Source: Pedobacter nototheniae (GTDB lineage Bacteria > Bacteroidota > Bacteroidia > Sphingobacteriales > Sphingobacteriaceae). From it: a stretch of DNA of 64,000 nucleotides. Made by a program: the position numbers and the translations under genes. Positions 45,969-55,588 of this stretch are shown piece by piece; the first letter of the stretch is position 1, and every line of letters starts with the position of its first letter. Location: positions 248,001-312,000 of the forward strand of contig NZ_RQRS01000002.1 in assembly GCF_004335085.1 (NCBI RefSeq), written 5' to 3'. The notes under the pieces are model-generated. The model saw nothing but the letters and a program-made list of their open reading frames with translations. It was not told the DNA's origin and did no database searches.

Positions 45969-46001
45969 CGTTAATACCTGAAAGACTAATATAGGCAGAA
46001 T

Positions 46002-47978
46002 TTAAACTTTTTCTACCCAGTTGCCATCATCTTTAATGATATCAATCAATTCGTCAAGTGCAAATGCTGTGGTTACATTCTTTTTAACCACCTCTTTTCC
46101 TCTGTAAAGGGTAATTTTATCGGGACCAGTACCCACATAACCATAATCTGCATCGGCCATTTCGCCAGGTCCATTTACAATACAGCCCATAATACCGATT
46201 TTTATCCCTTTTAAGTGGTCGGTACGAGATCTGATGAGCTGTGTGGTTTCCTGTAAATCGAAAAGTGTACGGCCACAACTTGGACAAGAAATATATTCTG
46301 TTTTACTTATTCTGGTACGTGTTGCTTGTAAAATACCAAAACTAGTTGCATTAATTAAGGCTAAATTTTGACCAGCTGCATCAATCCAAATCCCATCACC
46401 AAAGCCATCAGTAAACAAAGCACCTAAATCTGTAGCTGCATATAACATTAAATTATCTGCATTAATATTTTGATAGCTACGTTTAATAATTACAGGAATT
46501 TGAATATTCTTTTCTTGCAAAGCCACAAAAAATGTTCTCTGCTCTGCCATGCCGTGTTCGGCAGAGGTTGTAAGAATTAAGACTGTATTGCTGCTAAATT
46601 GCCCGATAGCTGAATTATCAAATTGGTTGGCATCAACTTCAACAAAATTCAAAAATTCGTCTTTAATTTCAGCTTTTTCAAACTCTGTTAAAGAAAATAA
46701 AGGGTGACAATTATTCTTATCTTTTAATCCAAGCCATGTTTTGTGGTTGTAAACTTGTTTTAAATTCCCAGGGAAAGAGAAAGAAGGTAAATTATCTCCT
46801 AAATAAACTAAATCACAAGCTTGGTCGGCAAGGTTATACTTATCTAAACCAGCGCTGTAATTATAGCCTACAGTATTTAAAAAGAAAGGGTCTTTAAGGT
46901 TCTCTTTAGAAACATCAACCATTACTACCGGATGATGGTGACCACCAATATGTTGTACAGTTTCAGTAACACGACGATTATATTCGTAAGGAGAATAGGT
47001 TGCTAGCTGGAAGTTTGCAGTTGCATGCTTTGCTAATTCGTTACTTTCGACAGCAGTCTGTAAACCTCTTTTCACATATCGATCTGCCAAAGCTTTTGCA
47101 ACTGGCGCTTCAAACTCAGGATCTTCGGTTAAAGAAACCCGAATGGTATCGCCAAGGCCATCTTCAAGCAAAGTTCCAATACCAACAGCAGATTTTATAC
47201 GTCCATCTTCACCATCACCAGCTTCGGTAACACCTAAGTGCAACGGATAATTCATTCCCTCTTTTACCATGGTTTCTACCAAAAGGCGATAAGCCTGAAC
47301 CATTACCTGCGTATTGCTGGCTTTCATGGAAATAACCAGGTTATAATAGTTTTGATCTTCGCACATGCGGATAAATTCCATTGCAGATTCTACCATACCA
47401 CGAGGTGTATCGCCGTAATGGCTCATAATTCTATCCGATAGGGAACCATGATTGGTACCAATACGCATGGCGGTGCCATATTCTTTACAAATTTTAACTA
47501 GCGGAATAAACTTTTTGTTAATTCTTTCCAGCTCTGCATTGTACGCATCCTGTGTATATTCTAAATTTTCGAATTTCTTTTTATCGGCGTAATTACCAGG
47601 ATTAACCCTCACCTTTTCTACAATTCTGGCGGCCATTTCGGCTGCGTTAGGTGTAAAGTGAATATCCGCAATTAAAGGAACATTATAACCACGCAAGCGC
47701 AACTCCTTTTTAATATTAGCCAGGTTTTCGGCTTCCTTTATGCTTGGGGCAGTAATACGCACATATTCGCAACCAGATTCTACCATGCGGATAGTTTGTT
47801 CTACCGTTGCTAAAGTGTTCATGGTATCAGTGGTTGTCATAGATTGAATTCGTATTGGATTATACCCTCCAAGGGCAATATCTCCAATATTTACTTCGCG
47901 GGTTAAAAACCTGGAATACTGCGTTAAACTGTTGCAATACCCTCCACTTAACTCATGTTTTACTGATAAATTTTCCAT
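46002..47978 (-). CDS. ispG: (E)-4-hydroxy-3-methylbut-2-enyl-diphosphate synthase, long form
   Basis: A 658-residue iron-sulfur enzyme of the MEP pathway that makes HMBPP from MEcPP. The N-terminal TIM barrel (RIQSMTTTDTMN near residue 43) and the C-terminal FeS domain with CPSCGRTLFDLQ and GCIVNGPGEMADADYGYVG are separated by an insert of about 260 residues. This three-domain form is found in plants and Bacteroidetes, and the E. coli form has about 370 residues. The ATG at 47978 is preferred. An in-frame TTG three codons upstream overlaps a -7-like TATCTTTG. Dimethylallyl and isopentenyl diphosphate synthesis depends on it. Confidence 0.95.
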   Translation of the reverse strand: MENLSVKHELSGGYCNSLTQYSRFLTREVNIGDIALGGYNPIRIQSMTTTDTMNTLATVEQTIRMVESGCEYVRITAPSIKEAENLANIKKELRLRGYNVPLIADIHFTPNAAEMAARIVEKVRVNPGNYADKKKFENLEYTQDAYNAELERINKKFIPLVKICKEYGTAMRIGTNHGSLSDRIMSHYGDTPRGMVESAMEFIRMCEDQNYYNLVISMKASNTQVMVQAYRLLVETMVKEGMNYPLHLGVTEAGDGEDGRIKSAVGIGTLLEDGLGDTIRVSLTEDPEFEAPVAKALADRYVKRGLQTAVESNELAKHATANFQLATYSPYEYNRRVTETVQHIGGHHHPVVMVDVSKENLKDPFFLNTVGYNYSAGLDKYNLADQACDLVYLGDNLPSFSFPGNLKQVYNHKTWLGLKDKNNCHPLFSLTEFEKAEIKDEFLNFVEVDANQFDNSAIGQFSSNTVLILTTSAEHGMAEQRTFFVALQEKNIQIPVIIKRSYQNINADNLMLYAATDLGALFTDGFGDGIWIDAAGQNLALINATSFGILQATRTRISKTEYISCPSCGRTLFDLQETTQLIRSRTDHLKGIKIGIMGCIVNGPGEMADADYGYVGTGPDKITLYRGKEVVKKNVTTAFALDELIDIIKDDGNWVEKV

Positions 47979-48040
47979 GCGTTGCAAAGATACAATATTG
48001 AATTTTGAATGAGAGAATTTTGAATGTTGGAATGTTGTAA

Positions 48041-48646
48041 TTATATCAACCTATCTTTTATTACCAAAGTATTTGCTGCGATATCATGCCAGCACTGATT
48101 TTTCTTATTTAGGAAGCTGTACAAATAGCCAAAGAAAACTGGAATCACAGAAAGGATTTTAGAAAAATTTCTAATAATTGAAGTGCCAATTGAAACACGG
48201 CTACCTTCCATATCGGTAACTTTAATGCTTAATAATCTTTTGCCAATAGTTGCTTGCTTTGTTGAGGCTTCGGCAAAACTGGCATAAATTAATTTAAATA
48301 TAAAAATAGCGGGCAACGGCACTACAAAGGCCATAATACGCTCGTCTTTACCTTCGATAAATATATAACTGGTTAAAATAATTAAGCTGTAAACTATAAA
48401 AATCAGGAAGTGATCTATCACGGATGCCAGCAGGCGCTGATCGAATGCAGCAAAATATTGAGGGGCTGTTTTTTGGTAAACAAAGCCTAAAAGCTCACGC
48501 AATTCTGGCATTGCATGAGCTTCTTTATAATCGTCCATTCCTGGTTTACGAATAAAAGTGTTTGGCTTTATATCTAAGGTTTTTAACTCATTTAAAGTAT
48601 ACGGACCTTGAGGTTTACCATTTACAACAATTATATATTCTTCCAT
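48041..48646 (-). CDS. GYF_2 + RDD membrane protein
   Basis: A 201-residue protein. Residues 1-55 form a GYF_2 domain (EEYIIVVNGKPQGPYTLNEL, then FIRKPGMDDYKEA). The RDD domain follows with three transmembrane helices, at about residues 75-95, 105-125 and 155-180, and RLLASVIDHFLIFIVYS and KQATIGKRLLSIKVTD. Proteins with GYF_2 and RDD are found in many Bacteroidetes and have no known reaction; the RDD part is suspected in transport. It is between ispG and the LiaF-like gene on the same strand. Confidence 0.82.
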   Translation of the reverse strand: MEEYIIVVNGKPQGPYTLNELKTLDIKPNTFIRKPGMDDYKEAHAMPELRELLGFVYQKTAPQYFAAFDQRLLASVIDHFLIFIVYSLIILTSYIFIEGKDERIMAFVVPLPAIFIFKLIYASFAEASTKQATIGKRLLSIKVTDMEGSRVSIGTSIIRNFSKILSVIPVFFGYLYSFLNKKNQCWHDIAANTLVIKDRLI

Positions 48647-48713
48647 TCAGGGCTTAGGTTTAAGGGTTAGGAGATTCAGCTTGAAACTCTGGTTTTAACC
48701 CTTAAATTTCAAC

Positions 48714-49682
48714 TTAATATCTTTGAACTTCAAAACTACTCAATCCACCGTCTAAATTAATAAAGATTTTTTTGGTTGATGATTTATAGTTTGATGTTTC
48801 ATAAACGCCATCGCTAATTTTATCGAAACCATCGAAATCTTTGGCAGATAAACCTGTTTTAGTTTTAATTCTGCAACCCGAATTTGTAGGTACCTTAATT
48901 TTAATATCAGCCACTCCCGATTTTACAATTACATCAGTGATTGGCAACAAATCTCCTACTTTAATATCCATTGAAGCTGCACCACCTTCAAAACGGAAGG
49001 TTCTGATTTTATAATCGGCGAAGTCAAAATCTGCTTCTCCAGCACCAAGTTTCATAAGGATATCCCAGATTGGAGCTTTATTTAGTTTAAAATTAACATC
49101 ATTTCCGCCATCACCAAAATTCCATTTGTTCTTTTTATCCTGCATTTTGAAGGTTAAAAGCGTAGCGGTATCGGTAACTTGTTTAGTTAAAGAGAAATCA
49201 CCATGCTTTTTCTTAATATCAGCATTAATTAGTTCAGATGTTTCTCCTTTTAGGTTAAAAGAAATACCACCTCCTGAAATATTTAAAACTGTCTTTTTGG
49301 TAGAATCAAGTGCTACAAAGGGCTCAGACATTTTAAGATGATTTGATGAAATGGTGTCATTATCGTCGTTATCATTATCGCTATCATCGTCATCTATATT
49401 AATATCAACATTATTTTTACCCCACCAAGAGTGCTCGGGCGGTTGTTGGCCTTTATAAAAAAGAAATGATAAAGTTACCACAAGTACCGCAATGGAAATA
49501 ATATGTCCCATTTGAGAGTTGTTGCGGTTAAACAAAATATTAACCCCGGCAATGATTAGAAAAACTGGCCAAAAGTGCCATACGTTGCGCCAATAAAATT
49601 CTATTACACCAAAATTTTCCAGTAGAAGTACCCCACCTATAAAAAGCAGTAAAATACCCCAAATTAATCTATCTAGTTTCAT
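48714..49682 (-). CDS. LiaF-like membrane protein with acidic linker
   Basis: A 322-residue protein. Up to four helices in the first 80 residues (IWGILLLFIGGVLLLENFGVI, HFWPVFLIIAGVNILF, IISIAVLVVTLSFLFY) match the LiaI/LiaF-like region. A strongly acidic stretch (about residues 95-112, mainly Asp and Asn) joins them to a beta-helix-like domain of the LiaF C-terminal kind (INADIKKKHGDFSL, ADIKIKVPTNSGCRI). It is nine bases behind the PspC gene and is likely its partner. In Firmicutes LiaF inhibits the LiaSR cell-envelope stress response; no LiaS or LiaR is here. Confidence 0.75.
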   Translation of the reverse strand: MKLDRLIWGILLLFIGGVLLLENFGVIEFYWRNVWHFWPVFLIIAGVNILFNRNNSQMGHIISIAVLVVTLSFLFYKGQQPPEHSWWGKNNVDINIDDDDSDNDNDDNDTISSNHLKMSEPFVALDSTKKTVLNISGGGISFNLKGETSELINADIKKKHGDFSLTKQVTDTATLLTFKMQDKKNKWNFGDGGNDVNFKLNKAPIWDILMKLGAGEADFDFADYKIRTFRFEGGAASMDIKVGDLLPITDVIVKSGVADIKIKVPTNSGCRIKTKTGLSAKDFDGFDKISDGVYETSNYKSSTKKIFINLDGGLSSFEVQRY

Positions 49683-49690
49683 AACGTTTA

Positions 49691-50383
49691 TTATTGAGGG
49701 TTAACGGATGATGAATTATTATCTTCTTTAGGTGCTTCTGCTTCGTTTACAATTATTGCATCATTTGCAACAGTTGTAGTTTTAGGATCTGCGGCAGCCT
49801 GCTGATTTTGTTGATTTTGCCAATCTTTCCAATCATTTTTTCTTTTTGATTTGGCGATAATGCTAATACCTAAGGCAATAAAAATCAATGGCCATAAGTT
49901 TCTAAATCTAAAAAAATCAGGTATTAAATCGAACTCACGCATTAAGAAAAAACATCCTACAACCAATAAAACTAAGCCACCAATAGTTCGTCCGGTATCA
50001 TTTGGTTTATTAAATTGATTGAAATTAGGTTGCGTTTCAAAAGGTTTCTTTTGTGCGCCATCATTAACTGGCTGATTCCAATTCGCGTTTCCAGTACCAA
50101 AAGAAGTAGCAAACGGATCTGCAGTTCCAAATGGTGGTGTGTTTGGATTATTTTTATTAAAATAATCGTTAAACTTTGAAAATCTTGCTGCCGGATCATT
50201 ATTTACTGGTAAAATAATCCACATCACAATATAGGCTAATAAGCCACCTCCAGCCATAAATATAGCCGATAATGCAAATAATAATCTAATTATGGTAACC
50301 TCCACTTGCATATAATCTGCAAGGCCAGAAGCTACACCGGCAATCATCTTATCGTGTTCGTTTCTAAAAAGCTTCTTTTCCAT
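49691..50383 (-). CDS. PspC domain protein
   Basis: A 230-residue protein. The PspC domain lies at residues 1-60 (KLFRNEHDKMIAGVASGLADYMQVE, then VTIIRLLFALSAIFMAGGGLL). A Gln/Asn/Pro-rich linker follows, then a second membrane pair at about residues 130-180 (LVLLVVGCFFLMREFDLIPDF, LWPLIFIALGISIIA) of the LiaI/LiaF type. The leader AAAGGAGATTACATTATG has a Shine-Dalgarno sequence, rare in this window. PspC and LiaF proteins respond to membrane stress. It is 20 bases behind the SDR gene and nine before the LiaF-like gene. Confidence 0.85.
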   Translation of the reverse strand: MEKKLFRNEHDKMIAGVASGLADYMQVEVTIIRLLFALSAIFMAGGGLLAYIVMWIILPVNNDPAARFSKFNDYFNKNNPNTPPFGTADPFATSFGTGNANWNQPVNDGAQKKPFETQPNFNQFNKPNDTGRTIGGLVLLVVGCFFLMREFDLIPDFFRFRNLWPLIFIALGISIIAKSKRKNDWKDWQNQQNQQAAADPKTTTVANDAIIVNEAEAPKEDNNSSSVNPQ

Positions 50384-50402
50384 AATGTAATCTCCTTTAT
50401 GT

Positions 50403-51092
50403 TTAAAAATCCAGCGGAGTAATTAGTACTTCATCAACGTTCACGCCTTTACTTAAGTTTAAAATGGTGAAGAGCGTTTCTGCAATATCCTCTGGCTGTA
50501 CAAATTTTTCATCGGGAATTGTTGTTCCTTCCCAGGATGACGTTTTAGTAGAGCCTGGTAAAAAGGCAGTCACTTTTACGTTGTAAGGAGCTAATTCTTG
50601 CCGCAATACATGATTAAGACTAAGCATCGCTGCTTTTGTTACACTATAACTACCGCCATTTTTTACAGGTGCATTACTGGCTACAGAACAAATGTTAAAA
50701 ATATGTCCTCTATGCTCAGAACGCATTTTTTTACCAAAATATTTACTGATATAGTAGCTAGCATTTACATTGAGTTGCTGTTGTTTTTCGAAAGTTTCAT
50801 CTTCTTCATCAAGCAAACTACCTGGCAAAAAGATGCCAACATTATTTACAAGCACCTCTGCAAAGCCTACATTTTCCCCTGATGAATCTAAAAATTGGTA
50901 AACCTGATTTTTATCGGCACAATCAACCGCAAAAATTAAAATAGTATTTCCATAAACAATTAATTCGTTTTTCAACTGCTCCAAATCGGCTAATCCTCTG
51001 GCTATCAAAACCAAATCACATCCTTTTTGGGCTAATTTAACTGCAATTGCCCTACCTATTCCCTTTGTTGCACCTGTTATTACCGCTTTCAT
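50403..51092 (-). CDS. Short-chain dehydrogenase/reductase
   Basis: A 229-residue SDR of the 3-oxoacyl-ACP reductase type. The TGATKGIG cofactor motif lies at residues 8-15, NNVG near 80, and the catalytic YSVTK near 150. The ATG at 51092 gives MKAVITGATKGIG. The in-frame start 25 codons upstream is rejected, since a hydrophobic extension ahead of the Rossmann strand is not seen in this family. The substrate is unknown. It shares direction with the PspC gene and is divergent from mlaE. Confidence 0.87.
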   Translation of the reverse strand: MKAVITGATKGIGRAIAVKLAQKGCDLVLIARGLADLEQLKNELIVYGNTILIFAVDCADKNQVYQFLDSSGENVGFAEVLVNNVGIFLPGSLLDEEDETFEKQQQLNVNASYYISKYFGKKMRSEHRGHIFNICSVASNAPVKNGGSYSVTKAAMLSLNHVLRQELAPYNVKVTAFLPGSTKTSSWEGTTIPDEKFVQPEDIAETLFTILNLSKGVNVDEVLITPLDF

Positions 51093-51240
51093 ATTTTTGT
51101 GGTTTAATTTTTGTAAGCAAAAAACCATATTTATATTTAAAACCACGAATATTTTTACAATTAGCAAAGCCCTACAAATTATTTATCGTTTCTTTGTAGG
51201 ATTATAGATTTAACATTTAAATTAAGCAAAATTATACAGA

Positions 51241-51975
51241 ATGAATTTCACCAATTTTGGCAGATACATCCTGCTACTAAAATCTGTATTCAGACGGCCG
51301 GAGAAACTAAAGATATATCTTAAGGAAATTGCCAAGCAAATGGATTATGTTGGAGTGGGCTCTTTAGGGCTTATTGCCATTATATCAACCTTTATTGGTG
51401 CGGTAATGACGTTACAAATTGCTTTCCAGCTGGTGAGTGATTTTATTCCTAAAACAATTATTGGTTCTGTTAACCGAGATTCGAGTATTTTAGAATTAAG
51501 CCCAACCATTAGCGCAATTGTTCTTGCTGGAAAAATCGGATCAGCCATTTCATCAGAAATAGGATCTATGCGAGTAACCGAACAAATTGATGCCCTTGAA
51601 ATTATGGGGATTAATGCGCCAGGTTATTTAATCTTACCTAAAATTATTTCAGGCATTACCATGGTACCCATGTTGGTTATCATTTCTATGTTTTTAAGTA
51701 TTACTGGTGGTTATATTGGCGGTTCAGTATCTGGCGCTGTTACACCTAATGAATATTTACAAGGTATTACTACAGATTTTAATCCATATACCATTGTTGT
51801 AGCTTTAGTTAAGGCATTTGTGTTTGGTTTTATCATTACTTCAGTTCCTGCCTACGAAGGTTTTTACGTTAAAGGTGGTGCCTTAGAAGTTTCACAAGCC
51901 AGTACAAGAGCAGTTGTAATTAGTTGTATTTCAATTTTAGCCTGCGATTATATCGTAACCCAATTGTTATTGTAA
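51241..51975 (+). CDS. MlaE-type ABC transporter permease
   Basis: A 244-residue membrane permease of the MlaE family with five or six helices. The family stretch ELSPTISAIVLAGKIGSAISSEIGSMRVTEQIDALE (about residues 80-115) is the segment that contacts the ATPase, and GINAPGYLILPKIISGI follows. In Gram-negative bacteria MlaE works with MlaF and MlaD to move phospholipids between the membranes. No MlaD or MlaC is in the window. Its stop overlaps the start of the ATPase gene by one base (TAATG), so the two are cotranslated. Confidence 0.9.
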   Translation: MNFTNFGRYILLLKSVFRRPEKLKIYLKEIAKQMDYVGVGSLGLIAIISTFIGAVMTLQIAFQLVSDFIPKTIIGSVNRDSSILELSPTISAIVLAGKIGSAISSEIGSMRVTEQIDALEIMGINAPGYLILPKIISGITMVPMLVIISMFLSITGGYIGGSVSGAVTPNEYLQGITTDFNPYTIVVALVKAFVFGFIITSVPAYEGFYVKGGALEVSQASTRAVVISCISILACDYIVTQLLL

Positions 51976-52727
51976 TGATAGAGATTAAGGATATTTATAA
52001 ATCATTTTCCGGAAATGATGTATTAAAAGGCATTTCTGGTGTATTTGAAGAAGGAGTTACCAATCTTTTTATCGGTGGTTCGGGTTCAGGAAAAACAACA
52101 CTACTAAAATGTATGGTTGGTTTGCACCAACCTGATTCTGGCTCGGTATTGTACGATGGACGTGATTTTACGCCCATGAGTTATGAAGAGCGTATTGAAG
52201 TTCGTAAGGAAATTGGAATGCTTTTTCAAGGATCGGCTTTATTTGATAGTATGACGGTTGAAGAAAACATTATGTTTCCTTTAAATATGTTTACCAATCA
52301 ATCACGAAGTGAAAAATTAGAAAGAGTAAATTTCTGTTTAGAACGTGTAAATCTAGAAGGTAAAAACAAACTATTTCCAGCAGAATTATCTGGCGGGATG
52401 AAGAAACGTGTGGGTATTGCCCGTGCTATCGCGATGAATCCAAAATACTTATTTTGTGATGAGCCAAACTCTGGATTAGACCCTAAAACTTCAATCGTTA
52501 TTGATGAATTGATTAAGGAAATTACAGAAGAATATAAAACAACTACCATTGTTGTAACACACGATATGAACTCTGTAATGGGCATTGGCGATTATATTTT
52601 ATTTTTGCACGAAGGAAAAAAATTCTGGGAAGGCAGCAATAAAGAGATTGCTCATACCGATATTCAGGAACTAAACGACTTTGTATTTGCCAGCCGCTTT
52701 ATGAAGGCAGCAAAAGATAAGTTTTAG
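51975..52727 (+). CDS. MlaF-type ABC transporter ATP-binding protein
   Basis: A 250-residue ATPase. P-loop GGSGSGKTTLL lies near residue 35, Q-loop LFQGSALF near 85, signature LSGGMKKRVGIARAIAMN near 140, Walker B YLFCDEPNSGLDP and the switch histidine in VTHDMNS. Start at the ATG 51975, overlapping the permease stop; a longer frame into the permease gene is rejected. With MlaE it forms the core of a phospholipid transport complex. A dispersed palindrome follows the stop and separates it from the methyltransferase gene. Confidence 0.92.
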   Translation: MIEIKDIYKSFSGNDVLKGISGVFEEGVTNLFIGGSGSGKTTLLKCMVGLHQPDSGSVLYDGRDFTPMSYEERIEVRKEIGMLFQGSALFDSMTVEENIMFPLNMFTNQSRSEKLERVNFCLERVNLEGKNKLFPAELSGGMKKRVGIARAIAMNPKYLFCDEPNSGLDPKTSIVIDELIKEITEEYKTTTIVVTHDMNSVMGIGDYILFLHEGKKFWEGSNKEIAHTDIQELNDFVFASRFMKAAKDKF

Positions 52728-52742
52728 GAAGTTAAAACAAAT

Positions 52743-52816
52743 CGTCATTGCGAGCTACGAAGCAATCTCCTTCTGTATATCTTCGCATTAACATTGCTTC
52801 ATAGCTCGCAATGACG
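52743..52816. repeat. Near-perfect inverted repeat of the CGTCATTGCGAG type
   Basis: CGTCATTGCGAGCTACGAAG with CAAT pairs with ATTGCTTCATAGCTCGCAAT and GACG. It is the best-preserved copy in the window and would fold into a single long stem of about 24 pairs in RNA. It lies between mlaF and the RlmI-like gene. Confidence 0.9.
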
Positions 52817-52833
52817 GACTACACAAATATTAA

Positions 52834-53715
52834 ATGATACAATTACTTGCTCCCACACACTGGAAAGATTACGAACTGATTGATTGCGGGGATTTTGAAA
52901 AATTAGAACGTTTTGGAAATGTTATTTTAATCAGACCAGAGCCTCAGGCCGTTTGGAAGAAAACATTATCAGAACAGGAATGGAAAAAAACAGCTACCAT
53001 TACTTTTAGAGGCCGCTCTGCTACTTCTGGAGAATGGGTAAAAAAGAATCCATCAACACCAGATCGTTGGCATGTTGAATATAAAAACAATGAAGTTGCT
53101 ATTAAACTTCGCTTGGGCTTAACATCTTTTAAGCATGTTGGTGTTTTTCCGGAGCAAGCCGTTAACTGGGATTTCATTTCATCATCGATCAAGAAATTTA
53201 AAACACCGCAGCCAAAAGTATTAAACCTTTTTGCTTATACGGGTGCTGCATCTTTAATTGCAAATGCTGCTGGTGCAGAAACCACTCACGTTGATTCTAT
53301 TAAACAAGTTGTTACCTGGGCCAATGAAAACCAAGAACTTTCTGGTTTAAAAAATACCAGATGGATGGTTGAAGATGCCCTTAAGTTTGTAAAGAAGGAA
53401 CTTAAAAGAGGTAAAAAATACAATGGTATCATCTTAGATCCACCTGCTTATGGCCACGGGCCTAACGGGGAAAAGTGGAAACTGGAAGATCACATTCAAG
53501 AAATGATGCAAGATGTTGTTCAACTTTTGGATGAGAAAGAGCACTTTTTAATCCTTAATACTTACTCATTAGGATTTTCTTCTGTAATTGTAGAAAATTT
53601 AATTCGTACATCGTTCCCTCAGGTTAAAAACCTTGAAACCGGAGAATTGTACTTACAAGCAACTGCGGGCATAAAACTACCGTTAGGTGTTTTCGGCAAA
53701 TTTTGCAATGTGTAA
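52834..53715 (+). CDS. RlmI/COG1092-like SAM-dependent rRNA methyltransferase
   Basis: A 293-residue methyltransferase. The SAM site is VLNLFAYTGAASLIANAAG (about residues 128-146) and the catalytic loop DPPAYGHGP near 200. The pattern FAYTGAAS with DPPAYG is that of COG1092, the group of 23S rRNA m5C and m2G methyltransferases (RlmI, RlmK). The N-terminal half is a distinct domain of about 100 residues (ERFGNVILIRPEPQAVWKK). The exact rRNA base is not deducible. It starts 18 bases after the palindrome. Confidence 0.83.
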   Translation: MIQLLAPTHWKDYELIDCGDFEKLERFGNVILIRPEPQAVWKKTLSEQEWKKTATITFRGRSATSGEWVKKNPSTPDRWHVEYKNNEVAIKLRLGLTSFKHVGVFPEQAVNWDFISSSIKKFKTPQPKVLNLFAYTGAASLIANAAGAETTHVDSIKQVVTWANENQELSGLKNTRWMVEDALKFVKKELKRGKKYNGIILDPPAYGHGPNGEKWKLEDHIQEMMQDVVQLLDEKEHFLILNTYSLGFSSVIVENLIRTSFPQVKNLETGELYLQATAGIKLPLGVFGKFCNV

Positions 53716-53812
53716 ATGTTAATTACTTTATTTTGAATTATCAGGAATCCGATATACTTTCATAAAATCGGAAAACTATCTTAATGCTTTTAAAAAAACC
53801 TATTAATAATCT

Positions 53813-54859
53813 ATGAAATTTCCACAATTAGCGGGCACACTAATACTTGGGTTTGCCGCCATCAGCTTATTCGCCAACTGTAACTCTGACGGAAAAAGCA
53901 GCGTTGGTAAAATATTTTCTTCAGACACAACTAAAAAGAAAACAGATTCTGTAGCAACAAATGTGATGAAGCCTGTTGATCCTAAATTGTACGATTCGCT
54001 AACCCGCAAGCTTGCAAACGGCGATACTACAGGCAAATGGCCAGTAAAAAATCAGCCTATTCCTTTAGCAGGAGCTATTTTACCTTTTAAACGTATTGTT
54101 GTTTATTATGGCAACCTACATTCAAAAAAAATGGGCGCACTTGGAGAATATGCACCAAAAGATATGTGGCAACGCTTAAATGCAGAAGTTAAACACTGGG
54201 AAAAAGCAGATCCTTCTACGCCAGTACAGCCAGGCTTACATTATATTGCTGCAGTAGCAAGTGGTACACCAGGTAAGGATGGAAAATATATTAACAGAAT
54301 GGCAAACAGCCAAATTGACTCTGTTTTAGCTATAGCAAAAATGCATCCTGGAACTATTGTGTTTTTAGATTTGCAGGTTGCTTTAAGTAATATCAAAGCA
54401 GAATTGCCACATATTGAAAAATATTTACAATTGCCATATGTACACTTAGGTATTGATCCAGAATTTTCAATGAAAGATGGCTCCTTACCTGGTAAAAAAA
54501 TTGGAACTTATGATGCTGCTGATATTAATTATGTATCAGGTTACTTAGCGGATATGGTTAAAAAATATAACTTGCCTCCAAAAGTTTTCACCGTTCACCG
54601 CTTTACCAAAAAGATGGTAACTAACTATCAAAATATTAAGTTAAGACCAGAAGTTCAGATTGTAATGCACATGGATGGATGGGGCGAACCTGAATTGAAA
54701 AAAGGAACTTACCGTCACTTCATTTATTCTGAACCAGTACAGTTTACAGGCTTCAAATTATTTTATAAAAATGATTTGAAAAAGGAGCCAAAACGTTTAA
54801 TGACTCCTGAAGAGTTGTTGAAACTTACACCAAAACCGATATACATTCAATATCAATAA
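53813..54859 (+). CDS. Predicted lipoprotein of unknown function
   Basis: A 348-residue protein with an N-terminal hydrophobic signal (MKFPQLAGTLILGFAAISLF). ANC at residues 21-23 may be a relaxed lipobox. The mature domain has the look of a beta/alpha barrel: RIVVYYGNLHSKKMG, LHYIAAVASGTPG, TIVFLDLQVALS, VHLGIDPEFSMKDG, KVFTVHRFTKKMV, VQIVMHMDGWGEPE. This resembles a glycosidase-like or lipoprotein barrel fold common in soil bacteria, but I recognise no catalytic motif and give no reaction. It ends at its own terminator. Confidence 0.72.
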   Translation: MKFPQLAGTLILGFAAISLFANCNSDGKSSVGKIFSSDTTKKKTDSVATNVMKPVDPKLYDSLTRKLANGDTTGKWPVKNQPIPLAGAILPFKRIVVYYGNLHSKKMGALGEYAPKDMWQRLNAEVKHWEKADPSTPVQPGLHYIAAVASGTPGKDGKYINRMANSQIDSVLAIAKMHPGTIVFLDLQVALSNIKAELPHIEKYLQLPYVHLGIDPEFSMKDGSLPGKKIGTYDAADINYVSGYLADMVKKYNLPPKVFTVHRFTKKMVTNYQNIKLRPEVQIVMHMDGWGEPELKKGTYRHFIYSEPVQFTGFKLFYKNDLKKEPKRLMTPEELLKLTPKPIYIQYQ

Positions 54860-54864
54860 AACCG

Positions 54865-54894
54865 AAGCCTGCAATTAAATTGCAGGCTTTTTTT
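54865..54894 (+). terminator. Terminator after the 53813-54859 gene
   Basis: AAGCCTGCAAT pairs with ATTGCAGGCTT around two bases, followed by seven T bases. Confidence 0.92.
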
Positions 54895-55043
54895 ATGCAC
54901 TTAAACGATTGCATATCAAGGAACTTAGAGCTTTTAGGAATAAATAATTTAATTACAATCATAGCCTCGTAAATATTAATTTTTAAAGGCTTTTTATGTA
55001 CATTTCGAAAACTTTATACCTTAGTTTTTCGTTAAATTAGATT

Positions 55044-55586
55044 ATGCAAACAGCAACATTTGGTGGAGGATGCTTTTGGTGCACCGAAGCCGTATTTCAA
55101 ACTTTAAATGGAGTAAATCAAGTTATATCCGGTTATATGGGTGGCGAATTAAAACACCCAACTTATATGGAAATTTGCAATGGCGATACGGGTCACGCAG
55201 AAGTTATACAGATTGAATATGATGAAACCGTAATCAGCTTTTCTGAGTTATTGCTTGTTTTCTTTAAAACACACAATCCAACTACTTTAAATAGACAGGG
55301 AAATGACATGGGAACACAATATCGCTCTGTCATTTTTTATGATAATCAGGTACAGAAAAAGGAAGCTGAGAAAATGATTGATGATTTAACCAAACAAATG
55401 GTTTTTGATAAGCCCATTGTTACAGAGATTAAACCTGTATCCGAATTTTATGAAGCGGAGGATTATCATCAAAATTATTTTAACCAAAACCAAGGTAAAC
55501 CTTACTGTGCTTTTGTTATTCAACCGAAATTAACAAAATTCACTTCTGATTTTAAGGAAAAAATTAAGCCTGAATTTCTCGAATAG
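55044..55586 (+). CDS. msrA: Peptide methionine sulfoxide reductase A
   Basis: A 180-residue MsrA that reduces methionine-S-sulfoxide in proteins or free. The active-site motif is GGGCFWCTEAVFQ with catalytic C10. YDNQVQKKEAEKMI near residue 102, PVSEFYEAEDYHQNYF near 140 and the YCAFVIQPK end are all present. Length about 180 is the usual single-domain size, and no MsrB domain is attached. It stands alone and converges on the ACAD-like gene with only two bases between stops, so no dedicated terminator fits between. Confidence 0.94.
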   Translation: MQTATFGGGCFWCTEAVFQTLNGVNQVISGYMGGELKHPTYMEICNGDTGHAEVIQIEYDETVISFSELLLVFFKTHNPTTLNRQGNDMGTQYRSVIFYDNQVQKKEAEKMIDDLTKQMVFDKPIVTEIKPVSEFYEAEDYHQNYFNQNQGKPYCAFVIQPKLTKFTSDFKEKIKPEFLE

Positions 55587-55588
55587 TG